From Saprospiraceae bacterium (GTDB lineage Bacteria; Bacteroidota; Bacteroidia; Chitinophagales; Saprospiraceae): DNA of 64,000 nt. The stretch spans positions 62,001 through 126,000 of the forward strand of contig JAHDFP010000009.1 in the NCBI GenBank assembly GCA_020628095.1, written 5' to 3'. Made by a program: the position numbers and the translations under genes. Every line of letters begins with the position of its first letter. The stretch's first letter is position 1. Below, piece after piece: positions 8,411 through 16,291 of this stretch. Under the pieces are notes generated by a model, which saw nothing but the letters and a program-made list of their open reading frames with translations, was not told the origin of the DNA and did not search any database.

Positions 8411-9773
8411 GGATTAGGTCTATTATTGTTTGAGCTAAAGTCTCTGCTTTTTCTACTGTTGTCGATTCTGCGATAACTCTGATGATAGGCTCTGTATTGG
8501 ATTCTCTTAGGTGTACCCAGCCATCATCATAGTCTATCTTTAAGCCATCATTCTCGTTAATTCTCTCATTAAGATACTTATTTTTCACTTTATCTATGAG
8601 GGCAGCCACGTTGGTGTCTTTGTCCAGTTCTATTTTCGATTTTATAATACTGTACTGAGGGTATTGTTTTTTTAGTTCTGAAAGCGACTTGCCAGTATCT
8701 ACCAGATGATTGAGCATCAATGCAATACCTGCGATAGCATCCCGTCCATAGTGAAGATCAGGTAAGATAATACCTCCATTTCCTTCTCCGCCGATGGTAG
8801 CCTTGACCGCCTTCATCTTATTGACGACATTGACCTCACCCACGGGTGCGGCATGATATTCTACGCCATGTTTTGCTGCCACATCGGCAAGTGCTCGGGT
8901 GGAAGAAAGATTAGATACCGTATTACCCGGCTTATGCTTCAATACATAATCTGCAATTGCTACTAGCGAATATTCTTCACCAAATATAGACCCATCTTCG
9001 CACACAAAAACCAATCTATCCACATCTGGATCAACCGCGATACCCATATCGGCTTGTTGATTTTTTACAGCTTCGCTGAGTTGAGTCAGATTCTTAGGTA
9101 CAGGTTCTGGATTATGAGCAAAATCACCAGTGACTTCTTCATTTATGAGATGATATTTACAGTTTAACTTGTCTAGTAAGGGTGGTATAGATATGGTGCC
9201 AGTAGAGTTAATACAATCCACAACCACCGAAAAGTTAGCCGCTCTTATTTTTTCGACATCTACATAGGGTAGTCTAAGAACCTCATCTATATGATAATCG
9301 ATCATAGAGTCATCCTGAGTTATTTTACCCAGTTTGTCTATTTGCGCATAATCGAACTTCCTTTCTTCCGCAATCGTCAGAATAGTCTGACCATCCTCCG
9401 CTGATATAAATTCACCTTTTTCGTTGAGCAGTTTGAGAGCGTTCCATTGCTTGGGGTTGTGGCTGGCTGTAAATATGATGCCTCCACCAGCATTCAGTTT
9501 GGGTACAGCCATCTCTACAGTCGGGGTAGTGGATAAGCCTAGATCTACGACGTCTATGCCGAGACTTATCAATGTGTTGACGACCAGATCAGAGACTAAT
9601 TGGCCTGAGATGCGACCATCTCTGCCGACGACTACTTTAGGAGCATTCCCTTTATTACTTAGCCAAGTGCCATAAGCACTTGCCATTTCTACGATGTCTA
9701 TAGGTGTCAGATTATCCCCAGGAACACCACCTATCGTTCCACGCATTCCTGAGATTGATTTTTTTATTGCCAT
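8403..9773 (-). CDS. glmM: Phosphoglucosamine mutase / phosphohexomutase
   Basis: A 456-residue alpha-D-phosphohexomutase. The phosphoserine loop TASHNPKQWNALK (Ser104), the metal loop DPDVDRLVF, the sugar loop GEGNGGII and the C-terminal phosphate-binding RESNTEPIIRVIAES are all present. GlmM makes glucosamine-1-phosphate for peptidoglycan; the related PGM/PMM function cannot be excluded from sequence. An in-frame upstream start at 9785 exists, but a TAnnTTTG box at 9783-9790 overlaps it, so the ATG at 9773 is preferred. First gene of the operon glmM - class V aminotransferase - cysteine desulfurase - ribD. Confidence 0.9.
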   Translation of the reverse strand: MAIKKSISGMRGTIGGVPGDNLTPIDIVEMASAYGTWLSNKGNAPKVVVGRDGRISGQLVSDLVVNTLISLGIDVVDLGLSTTPTVEMAVPKLNAGGGIIFTASHNPKQWNALKLLNEKGEFISAEDGQTILTIAEERKFDYAQIDKLGKITQDDSMIDYHIDEVLRLPYVDVEKIRAANFSVVVDCINSTGTISIPPLLDKLNCKYHLINEEVTGDFAHNPEPVPKNLTQLSEAVKNQQADMGIAVDPDVDRLVFVCEDGSIFGEEYSLVAIADYVLKHKPGNTVSNLSSTRALADVAAKHGVEYHAAPVGEVNVVNKMKAVKATIGGEGNGGIILPDLHYGRDAIAGIALMLNHLVDTGKSLSELKKQYPQYSIIKSKIELDKDTNVAALIDKVKNKYLNERINENDGLKIDYDDGWVHLRESNTEPIIRVIAESTTVEKAETLAQTIIDLIHE

Positions 9774-9782
9774 AAGTGGTAA

Positions 9783-9790
9783 CAAAGCTA
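9783..9790 (-). promoter_or_regulatory. -7 box (TAGCTTTG) of the glmM operon
   Basis: Minus-strand TAGCTTTG is an exact TAnnTTTG match 9 nt before the glmM ATG, which implies a transcript with almost no leader. Confidence 0.55.
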
Positions 9791-9835
9791 TAAAAGTGCG
9801 TTATAAAACCCCCATTATTCCATTATTTTGCGACT

Positions 9836-10399
9836 ATGGAAGCGTTATTGCAGATGGACGCCAGTCTTTTTAAGTTGATTAATGTTGGATTCTCTAATGT
9901 CCTCTTTGATATGCTGCTTGTGCCTCTGAGACATAAGTTGTTTTCGGTTCCCTTATATCTTTTTCTGATACTCTATGTCTATAAGAATTACATTAACCAG
10001 AGATGGCTCATTTTTGCAGGATTCGCATTGACGATCTTTATGTCTGATACGATAAGCAGCAAAATAATCAAGCCATCTATCCAGCGCACCAGACCATGCC
10101 ACGAGGTGGAATTACAAGCCAACAAAAGAATACCCTGCAGTCATGGGTTTAGTTTTACTTCTTCTCATGCGACTAATCATTTTGCCATAGGGACGTTTTT
10201 GTTTTTGTTGTTTGCATGGACTGTATGGCGATATGGTTTTATGTTATGGGCAGGTAGCATATCATTTGCTCAGATTTATGTCGGTGTCCATTATCCGCTG
10301 GATGTAATCTGTGGTAGCACAATAGGAATATTAATAGGAGTTTTTACATTCGCAGTTTTTAATAATTTATCCAAAAGGTATTACACAGAAATCGCTTGA
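9836..10399 (+). CDS. PAP2-family membrane phosphatase
   Basis: A 187-residue membrane protein with about five hydrophobic helices. The three PAP2 signature parts are seen: KPSIQRTRPCH (KxxxxxxRP), FTSSHATNHF (PSGH-like, catalytic His) and VGVHYPLDVICG (SRxxxxxHxxxD-like, nucleophile His). It probably dephosphorylates undecaprenyl pyrophosphate or phosphatidate-like lipids. Divergent from glmM (63-nt gap) and followed after one base by folD, so the two form an operon. Confidence 0.88.
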   Translation: MEALLQMDASLFKLINVGFSNVLFDMLLVPLRHKLFSVPLYLFLILYVYKNYINQRWLIFAGFALTIFMSDTISSKIIKPSIQRTRPCHEVELQANKRIPCSHGFSFTSSHATNHFAIGTFLFLLFAWTVWRYGFMLWAGSISFAQIYVGVHYPLDVICGSTIGILIGVFTFAVFNNLSKRYYTEIA

Positions 10400-10400
10400 T

Positions 10401-11291
10401 ATGTCAGCAACTATATTAGATGGTAAGCATCTGTCCAAAGTACTAAAACAAGAGATGAAGGATGAGGTGGAGCAAATTATCAAGCAGGGTGGAAGACCAC
10501 CGCACCTATCGGCCATCCTTGTGGGAAATAATCCAGCGAGCGAATCATATATGCGCAACAAAGTGCGGTCATGCGCTGAGGTGGGGTTTACATCGCAGCT
10601 CATCCGTGAGACAGCCGATATATCAGAAGCAGATCTCATAAAGATGGTGCATCACCTCAACGAAGATCCGACAGTAGATGGATTCATAGTACAACTGCCA
10701 TTACCAGATCACATAGACGGAGATAAAATATTACTGGAAGTAGCCCCTGAGAAAGATGTGGATGGTTTTCACCCATATAATTTTGGGTGCATGGCGCAGG
10801 GCTTAGATAGTTATTTGCCAGCCACGCCTTATGGTATTCTCATACTGCTCGAAAGATATAATATAGACCCCACTGGTAAGCAAGCCGTGGTGATAGGAAG
10901 AAGTAATATAGTAGGTACACCGATCTCTATCTTACTCAGTAGAAAAAGTAAGAATGGTAATGCCACAGTTACTTTAGCGCACTCCAGAACTAAGAACCTG
11001 AGAGAGCTCTGCCTTAGTGCTGATATTTTGATTTCTGCTCTTGGCAAACCATTTTTCGTGACCTCTGACATGGTCAAAGAAGGGGCTATTGTCATAGATG
11101 TCGGTATCAATAGAATAGATGATCTATCCAGGAAATCTGGTAGTCGACTGGTCGGTGATGTAGATTTTGAGAAAGTATCTCAGGTCGCTTCTTATATTAC
11201 TCCAGTACCTGGTGGCGTGGGGCCTTTGACAGTTGCTTCTTTGTTGTTGAATACTTTGAAGGCTTATAAGAGACATCAGCTGAAATCTTAA
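10401..11291 (+). CDS. folD: Methylenetetrahydrofolate dehydrogenase/cyclohydrolase
   Basis: A 296-residue FolD that interconverts 5,10-methylene- and 10-formyl-tetrahydrofolate in the cytoplasm. Diagnostic segments: YMRNKVRSCAEVGF (catalytic Lys region), DGFIVQLPLPDHID, KDVDGFHPYN, VVIGRSNIVGTP (dinucleotide binding) and PGGVGPLTVASLL. Length and motifs are normal. Its ATG begins one base after the stop of the PAP2 gene. Confidence 0.96.
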   Translation: MSATILDGKHLSKVLKQEMKDEVEQIIKQGGRPPHLSAILVGNNPASESYMRNKVRSCAEVGFTSQLIRETADISEADLIKMVHHLNEDPTVDGFIVQLPLPDHIDGDKILLEVAPEKDVDGFHPYNFGCMAQGLDSYLPATPYGILILLERYNIDPTGKQAVVIGRSNIVGTPISILLSRKSKNGNATVTLAHSRTKNLRELCLSADILISALGKPFFVTSDMVKEGAIVIDVGINRIDDLSRKSGSRLVGDVDFEKVSQVASYITPVPGGVGPLTVASLLLNTLKAYKRHQLKS

Positions 11292-11353
11292 TTGTTAGCC
11301 TTTACTGAAAGCATCTATAAGCATGCATGAACCCCAAAATGGCCAAAGTAAAA

Positions 11354-11385
11354 AAGAGACCGCCTCAGTTATAAGACAGTCTCTT
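11354..11385 (-). terminator. Terminator after the 11.4-12.9 kb T9SS gene
   Basis: AAGAGAC / GTCTCTT stem with partial extension. Read on the minus strand it runs into TTTTTT, so it terminates the minus-strand gene; it may also slow folD readthrough from the other side. Confidence 0.7.
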
Positions 11386-11409
11386 CAGTAATAAATCTTT
11401 ATTGGTAAA

Positions 11410-12891
11410 TTACTTAACCACAACAAGCTTTTTGTTTATTATCTGATTATCTCTTCTGCATTGCAAATAATATAATCCCTGAGGCAAATCTTTAGTATTA
11501 AATATGTAAGATTCTGAACTATCCCAAAGGTCAAAAGAATGAACCAGCCGACCACTTCCAGTTATAATTGAACAAGAAAGTCGGCTTCCACTATTATTTG
11601 TAATAAAAATTCTATCTACCATAGGATTAGGGTAGACTTCGACCTTGATTTCATCATCTATGATAACAGAATTAGTACCAAAACTACCTATTGGAATGCC
11701 TTCTTCATCTATTCTAGCGATTATTATACTACTATGTGCTTTTCCTTCGGGGGTAGGAACCCAATAATCATCAAACCCTGCAACGATATATCCTCCCTCT
11801 GGATGGGGAATTATATCATAAAAGACATGATATGCTTTATTAGTATCTAAAGATGTAAATCTTCTATACCAAATACTATCACCTTCCAATGAAAGCTTGG
11901 CAACAACAGCATAACTTAGCAAAGTATCTCTTTGCGGCGCTTCTATCAGAGCAGAACCAGAGATAATGTATCCATCTTTGTTATTAGATTCTTTTATTCC
12001 ATGCCATTGTGAATCTAATGTAAATTCTTGCTCAATTCTTCCTATAACTCTCTCCCAATATACATTCCCATTAGTGTCTAGCTTAGTCACCATGGGCTTG
12101 TAACCAGTTCTACCCTCATCTACTAGTAGACTGCTATGTACAATGTCTCCATGTTGATCTACAAGCTGGGTAGCAAAGTGTACTTTGAATAATTCCGATT
12201 TTTCTTCTACTCTTCCCAGCAAGTTTAAGTCTTCATCAAATCGATAAAGTATAGCTTTTGCCTCGTTCGTATCATTGAAGTATGAATGAACAAGAAATTC
12301 GCCTTCTTCTTTTCTAAATATCCGTTCACCATTTGCAGAAATTGAATTATCTATTTCTCGGAATGATTTTATTATGGAATCTTTCGAAACTTTAATAATA
12401 CCAAAATCTGAATTACTATTTGATACTCTAAAAAATCCAGAAAATAAATACTCATCGTTATCTAAAACAATATAGTCTTTAGAATTAAAATCGGAAAGAT
12501 ATGAGTCAAGAGTATCCAAAGTGTTTAAGTCATTTTCACCCCAGTCATAAGAATACATTATAGTTCGACCAGAGCCAATACTCATCCAAAATATTTGATT
12601 ATCCTTGTAAGTAATGTCATTAAAAACAAACATTAGATAATCAATTTCTGGTATGGTGTCGAAGTGTATAAGATTACAACTATAGTCATACGTAGCCATG
12701 AACATGTGTCTATAATCCAATGAATCAAAATAGGCCAGTCCACCCATTATAAAAACATCTTCCATTGGGTATAAGCCATAAGGCGTTGTCCAGCTAGTTC
12801 CAATATGCTTTTGATCTGCTTCAAAAACCTGACTAGATAATTCGTTGCAGAATAACGCTATAAACAGAAATAAATACTTTTTCATTTTCAA
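11410..12891 (-). CDS. T9SS-secreted protein of unknown function
   Basis: A 493-residue protein with an N-terminal signal peptide (MKMKKYLFLFIALFCNELSS) and a C-terminal type A sorting domain (VEVYPNPMVDRIFITNN ... LPQGLYYLQCRRDNQIINKK). The middle has repeated strands with 'GGYIVAGFDDYW' and 'DGYIISGSALIEA' type motifs, like the beta-propeller-like repeats of many Bacteroidota surface proteins. No catalytic motif recognised. A terminator lies just downstream, so it is probably a single-gene unit. Confidence 0.8.
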   Translation of the reverse strand: MKMKKYLFLFIALFCNELSSQVFEADQKHIGTSWTTPYGLYPMEDVFIMGGLAYFDSLDYRHMFMATYDYSCNLIHFDTIPEIDYLMFVFNDITYKDNQIFWMSIGSGRTIMYSYDWGENDLNTLDTLDSYLSDFNSKDYIVLDNDEYLFSGFFRVSNSNSDFGIIKVSKDSIIKSFREIDNSISANGERIFRKEEGEFLVHSYFNDTNEAKAILYRFDEDLNLLGRVEEKSELFKVHFATQLVDQHGDIVHSSLLVDEGRTGYKPMVTKLDTNGNVYWERVIGRIEQEFTLDSQWHGIKESNNKDGYIISGSALIEAPQRDTLLSYAVVAKLSLEGDSIWYRRFTSLDTNKAYHVFYDIIPHPEGGYIVAGFDDYWVPTPEGKAHSSIIIARIDEEGIPIGSFGTNSVIIDDEIKVEVYPNPMVDRIFITNNSGSRLSCSIITGSGRLVHSFDLWDSSESYIFNTKDLPQGLYYLQCRRDNQIINKKLVVVK

Positions 12892-12942
12892 TAAGCAGTT
12901 AGTACGAATTTAGGCATGCTTCAATCTCATACAAGTTGACGA

Positions 12943-13203
12943 TTATTTACTAATCGTTATCCTCTCTGTTCTAAGGATATTCATTTGACTATCTGTAATT
13001 TTTAATATGTAAGTACCGGAATCAATATTATCAGTATTAATCACATGATGTCCCTTAAATGTGTTCTGCAAAAGTAGCTTGCCATCTAAATTATACATTG
13101 TAAGTGTAGACAGATCAACATTTGGCATAGAAATGTTTACTAAGTTTTTCGCAGGATTCGGATAAATAAGAACCTCTATTTCTTCTTTATCTTTATCGAT
13201 TCC
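12943..13203 (-). pseudogene. Remnant: C-terminal T9SS sorting domain without a body
   Basis: The minus-strand frame runs from just after an in-frame TAA (13204-13206) to the stop at 12943 and reads as a complete type A sorting domain: EIEVLIYPNPAKNLVNISM, LTMYNLDGKLLLQNTF, DSGTYILKITDS. There is no start codon before the domain; the first ATG lies inside it (13128). A sorting domain alone has no known function, so this is best read as the tail of a lost secreted protein. It is distinct in sequence from the tail of the neighbouring gene, so it is not a duplication of it. Confidence 0.7.
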
Positions 13204-13265
13204 TTAGTTTTTGTGTTGTTTTAAATTTAGGTATAATCATTGGCAAATCTTTAGTCTTATTAATA

Positions 13266-14099
13266 ATGCAAAAAAACTGGTCCAAAATATCCCTACACTT
13301 CGATCCAGATATAGACAAAGAAGTATTAATTGCCTGGCTGGATGTCTATGAAGTGGATTCCATCGTGGAGTATGATGATTATTTTGAAGTCTATTGCGCT
13401 AAGGAAAAGGTAGAAGAATTGATTAAGCACATAGAGGTGAATGATGCCTTACAGATAGATTCTATAGCCGCGGAAGTTGTCGAGAACAAAAACTGGAACG
13501 CCGTCTGGGAATCAAATTTTGAACCGATCACAATCAATGATCTATCTATCAGAGCTACTTTTCATGATCCATTGGGTACGAAGGAAGAGTTGGTCATTAG
13601 CCCTAAGATGGCTTTTGGCACTGGACATCATGCGACGACTTATATGATGATAGAGCAGATGCAGTCACTTGGTCTATCGGGAGACAGGGTGCTGGATTAT
13701 GGTTGTGGTACGGGTATACTGGCTGTGTATGCTTTGATGTGTGGAGCGGAGCATGTAGATGCCATCGACATACAAGAAGAAGCTATAGAAAACACATTGG
13801 AGCATCTTGATCTTAATAGTCAAAGTCGTGATAAGGCGACGGTGCAACAATGTGATATTATGGATATGCCTGTGGAGCAATATAATACCATACTGGCGAA
13901 TATTAATCATGGCGTCCTGAGTCAAAATAGGGACGAATTATATAATAGACTAAAGGATGATGGCAGGCTACTTATATCTGGAATATTGATAGAAGATCAG
14001 GATCGCATACTGGCACATTATCTAAAGGGTGGATTTTATTTTTGTGGTCATGAGCAAAGAGGCGAGTGGTCTTTGCTATCCTTTACAAAAACGTCCTAG
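13266..14099 (+). CDS. prmA: Ribosomal protein L11 methyltransferase
   Basis: A 277-residue SAM-dependent methyltransferase that trimethylates ribosomal protein L11. The family segments NWNAVWESNFEPI, KMAFGTGHHATTYMMIEQM and the SAM loop VLDYGCGTGILAV, followed by IDIQEEAIENT and LANINHGVL (catalytic NIN-like motif), are all present. Its 3' end overlaps the convergent maf gene by 24 nt. Confidence 0.93.
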   Translation: MQKNWSKISLHFDPDIDKEVLIAWLDVYEVDSIVEYDDYFEVYCAKEKVEELIKHIEVNDALQIDSIAAEVVENKNWNAVWESNFEPITINDLSIRATFHDPLGTKEELVISPKMAFGTGHHATTYMMIEQMQSLGLSGDRVLDYGCGTGILAVYALMCGAEHVDAIDIQEEAIENTLEHLDLNSQSRDKATVQQCDIMDMPVEQYNTILANINHGVLSQNRDELYNRLKDDGRLLISGILIEDQDRILAHYLKGGFYFCGHEQRGEWSLLSFTKTS

Positions 14100-14657
14100 A
14101 GCCTCGTAAGTCTGAGACATGGGTAGTCCGAGTATGTTAGTGTATGAGCCTTTGATCCATTCTATCTTGGTCTGACCTATCCAGTCTTGTATTCCATAGC
14201 TGCCTGCCTTATCTAAAGGCTTGTCTTTCTCAAAATAGAATATAGCCTCCTCTTCTGTGAGCTCACTGAGTTTGACTTCACTTTTGACAGTAAAGGATTC
14301 TTTTTTATCGCTAGAAAATATGCATACGCCTGTATATACATAATGTGTCTGATCCGATAAGGTAAGCAAGGTATTGACAGCGTCTTTTTTATCTTTTGGC
14401 TTTCCGTATATCCTGTCATCGTAGGCCACTACTGTGTCTGCTGTGAGGATCACTTCGTTGGCTTCGGCGATGCCTTGGTGTGCTAATGCTTTATTGTTGG
14501 CAATGTATTCGGCTACAGTATCTATAGCCAGATCATCTGGAAAAGATTCGTCTATTTCTACGACCCTTTTAGTGAAAGGAATATTCGATTTCTGTAATAA
14601 CTCGGCTCGTCGAGGAGAGTTGGAGGATAAGACGAGCTTGTACGGACCTAATATCAT
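14076..14657 (-). CDS. Maf-like nucleotide pyrophosphatase
   Basis: A 193-residue Maf/HAM1-like enzyme that hydrolyses non-canonical nucleoside triphosphates. LVLSSNSPRRAELLQ gives the N-terminal SxSPRR motif; LTADTVVAYDDRIYGKPKD the central metal site; DKAGSYGIQDWIG the C-terminal segment typical of the dTTP/UTP-type YhdE group. Start chosen at MILGPYKL (14657), which overlaps the ubiA-like stop by 4 nt (ATGA), showing coupling; a longer frame upstream would only reuse ubiA sequence. Confidence 0.92.
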   Translation of the reverse strand: MILGPYKLVLSSNSPRRAELLQKSNIPFTKRVVEIDESFPDDLAIDTVAEYIANNKALAHQGIAEANEVILTADTVVAYDDRIYGKPKDKKDAVNTLLTLSDQTHYVYTGVCIFSSDKKESFTVKSEVKLSELTEEEAIFYFEKDKPLDKAGSYGIQDWIGQTKIEWIKGSYTNILGLPMSQTYEALGRFCKG

Positions 14658-15532
14658 AGCACAAAGAAAAAGAGAAATAATCCAGACAACATCATAATCT
14701 TGAAGTAAATGCTGAGTCGCCTGAAATCTTTCTGACTCGCACCTCTTAGAATGAGAAAAATAGCCAATAGAGACGGCAGCACTATCATAAGAAAACACGA
14801 CAGTAATACCCTATAATCATCTACCATACTAAATATGGAAAAAATGAATATCATCAAGAAGAAAACCAGATTAATAGCACAGAGAACCTTGGCTCTATCG
14901 ACGCCAGCGGAGATCGGAAAAGTGTTATAGCCAACGGACTTATCACCATTGATATCTTCTATATCCTTAATGATTTCTCTGACAAGGCTGATGAAAAATA
15001 TAAAGGCGGATAACAAAATTCCTTTGCATAAAATATTGTGGTCGGTATCCATCTCCACTAAATACTGTCTCTCAGCAAATAGAATTATCAATATAACAGA
15101 TGCCGAGAACATGGCGACAGTAATATTACCCACAAGTCCCTTAGACTTGAGTATGGCAGAGTAGATAAATAGGATGGCTACAGCAATTATATAGATGGTA
15201 CTCAGATACATATTACCGACCTGGTAGGCCACCCTTATAGCAATGCCATATCCTAACAGCACAGTGATAGTGTATAAGAAGAGATAAGCGGATTTGCTTT
15301 CCATTCTTTTCTTCTTGTTGACTAGATCAGAGGCAAAATCGAAATAGTCATTGATATAGTAACCAGAGGCCGTGATCAGGGTTGTTACGATGATAAATGG
15401 CAACAAGAGAGTATGGGCGAGGACTAAAGCGTCCTTGTCGCCTAGATCAAAATTCTGAGTATAAAATAAATATTGGGTTACGAATACTATGAATAGATTC
15501 AGTGGTCGTGCGGCCTTAACCCATCTTAGCAT
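14654..15532 (-). CDS. UbiA-family prenyltransferase
   Basis: A 292-residue integral membrane prenyltransferase with about nine hydrophobic helices. Both Asp-rich motifs are present: NDYFDFASDLVNKKKR (NDxxDxxxD) and DIEDINGDKSVGYNTFPI (DxxxD). In Bacteroidota such proteins beside maf are usually annotated as geranylgeranylglycerol-phosphate geranylgeranyltransferase-like; the acceptor cannot be told from sequence. Part of the fdx - iscX - ubiA-like - maf operon (10-nt gap to iscX, 4-nt overlap with maf). Confidence 0.87.
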   Translation of the reverse strand: MLRWVKAARPLNLFIVFVTQYLFYTQNFDLGDKDALVLAHTLLLPFIIVTTLITASGYYINDYFDFASDLVNKKKRMESKSAYLFLYTITVLLGYGIAIRVAYQVGNMYLSTIYIIAVAILFIYSAILKSKGLVGNITVAMFSASVILIILFAERQYLVEMDTDHNILCKGILLSAFIFFISLVREIIKDIEDINGDKSVGYNTFPISAGVDRAKVLCAINLVFFLMIFIFSIFSMVDDYRVLLSCFLMIVLPSLLAIFLILRGASQKDFRRLSIYFKIMMLSGLFLFFFVL

Positions 15533-15542
15533 GGTCTTGAGA

Positions 15543-15788
15543 TCATTGGTTGTCTCTCCACTCGTAGACCCATTTGGCTTGGATCATTTCGAGATGTCCT
15601 TCGTTGCAGTCTTCTCTTTTGCCTTCAAAGTTTTTGATTTCTAATACCCACTCGATAAGATCAGTAAACCTGATACGGTATATTTTACCCTCATTGAACT
15701 CATCACCAAATTTCTCATATAACTTGATGGCGATGTCCTCATAGTCGTTCCATTTTATCGGCAGATTATCAAAATCTTCAAAACTCAT
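15543..15788 (-). CDS. iscX: Fe-S assembly adaptor IscX
   Basis: An 81-residue protein whose middle, KWNDYEDIAIKLYEKF ... IRFTDLIEWVLEIKNF ... NEGHLEMIQAKWVYEW, matches IscX (WxDxxxIAxxLxExxPxxxPxxxRFTDLHxWVxxLxxF...NExxLExIxxAW). IscX binds the cysteine desulfurase IscS and tunes cluster assembly. It directly follows the ferredoxin gene (30-nt gap), as at the end of classic isc operons, although hscBA and iscU are not here. Confidence 0.88.
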   Translation of the reverse strand: MSFEDFDNLPIKWNDYEDIAIKLYEKFGDEFNEGKIYRIRFTDLIEWVLEIKNFEGKREDCNEGHLEMIQAKWVYEWRDNQ

Positions 15789-15818
15789 ATTGATTTGTAT
15801 TGCGCTGTGGTAATGATA

Positions 15819-16160
15819 TTAGTGTTCGTGTCCTATAATTTGACTTTGATCAGGTATAATGACCTCTATGTCAGCATCGTCCTTTAGTATAACGCATTGA
15901 CATCCTAATCTGGATTCTATGCGCGGATTTATAGCCCGATCTATAAAGTCCTCTTCGCGATCCGTGATCTCCTGAAGAGTGTCTTCTCCTTTTTCTATGT
16001 AGACATGGCAGGTAGAACATGCACATACACACCCACAGTTATGGTTGAGATGTATGTCATTATCCTCCGTAACCTCCTGTATCGTGTATCCTGCTTCTAC
16101 GTTTTCTACCACCTTAGAGGGGATATCTTTGTCTTCAAACTTGAAAGTGATTCTTGCCAT
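15819..16160 (-). CDS. fdx: 2Fe-2S ferredoxin, ISC (adrenodoxin) type
   Basis: A 113-residue adrenodoxin-type ferredoxin. The cluster ligands are in NCGCVCACSTCHVYIEKG and RLGCQCVILKDDADIEV (C-x5-C-x2-C ... C, with additional cysteines nearby). IPDQSQIIGHEH at the C-terminus is typical of the ISC-linked group that donates electrons during cluster assembly. First gene of the operon with iscX. Confidence 0.9.
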   Translation of the reverse strand: MARITFKFEDKDIPSKVVENVEAGYTIQEVTEDNDIHLNHNCGCVCACSTCHVYIEKGEDTLQEITDREEDFIDRAINPRIESRLGCQCVILKDDADIEVIIPDQSQIIGHEH

Positions 16161-16291
16161 TAAGAGTTAAAAAAGTCAGTGAATTAAAAGTAACTTGACG
16201 TTATTAGACAGATCAGAGGAACTTATTAATTAAAAAAGATTTTTATCAATTATATAATTAACTTACCTATTAGAAAGTTCATAAAAATTGG

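Noticed and set aside
9774-9785. Upstream glmM start (MLPLM)
   Set aside because: Overlaps the -7 box at 9783-9790 and adds residues not typical of the family.
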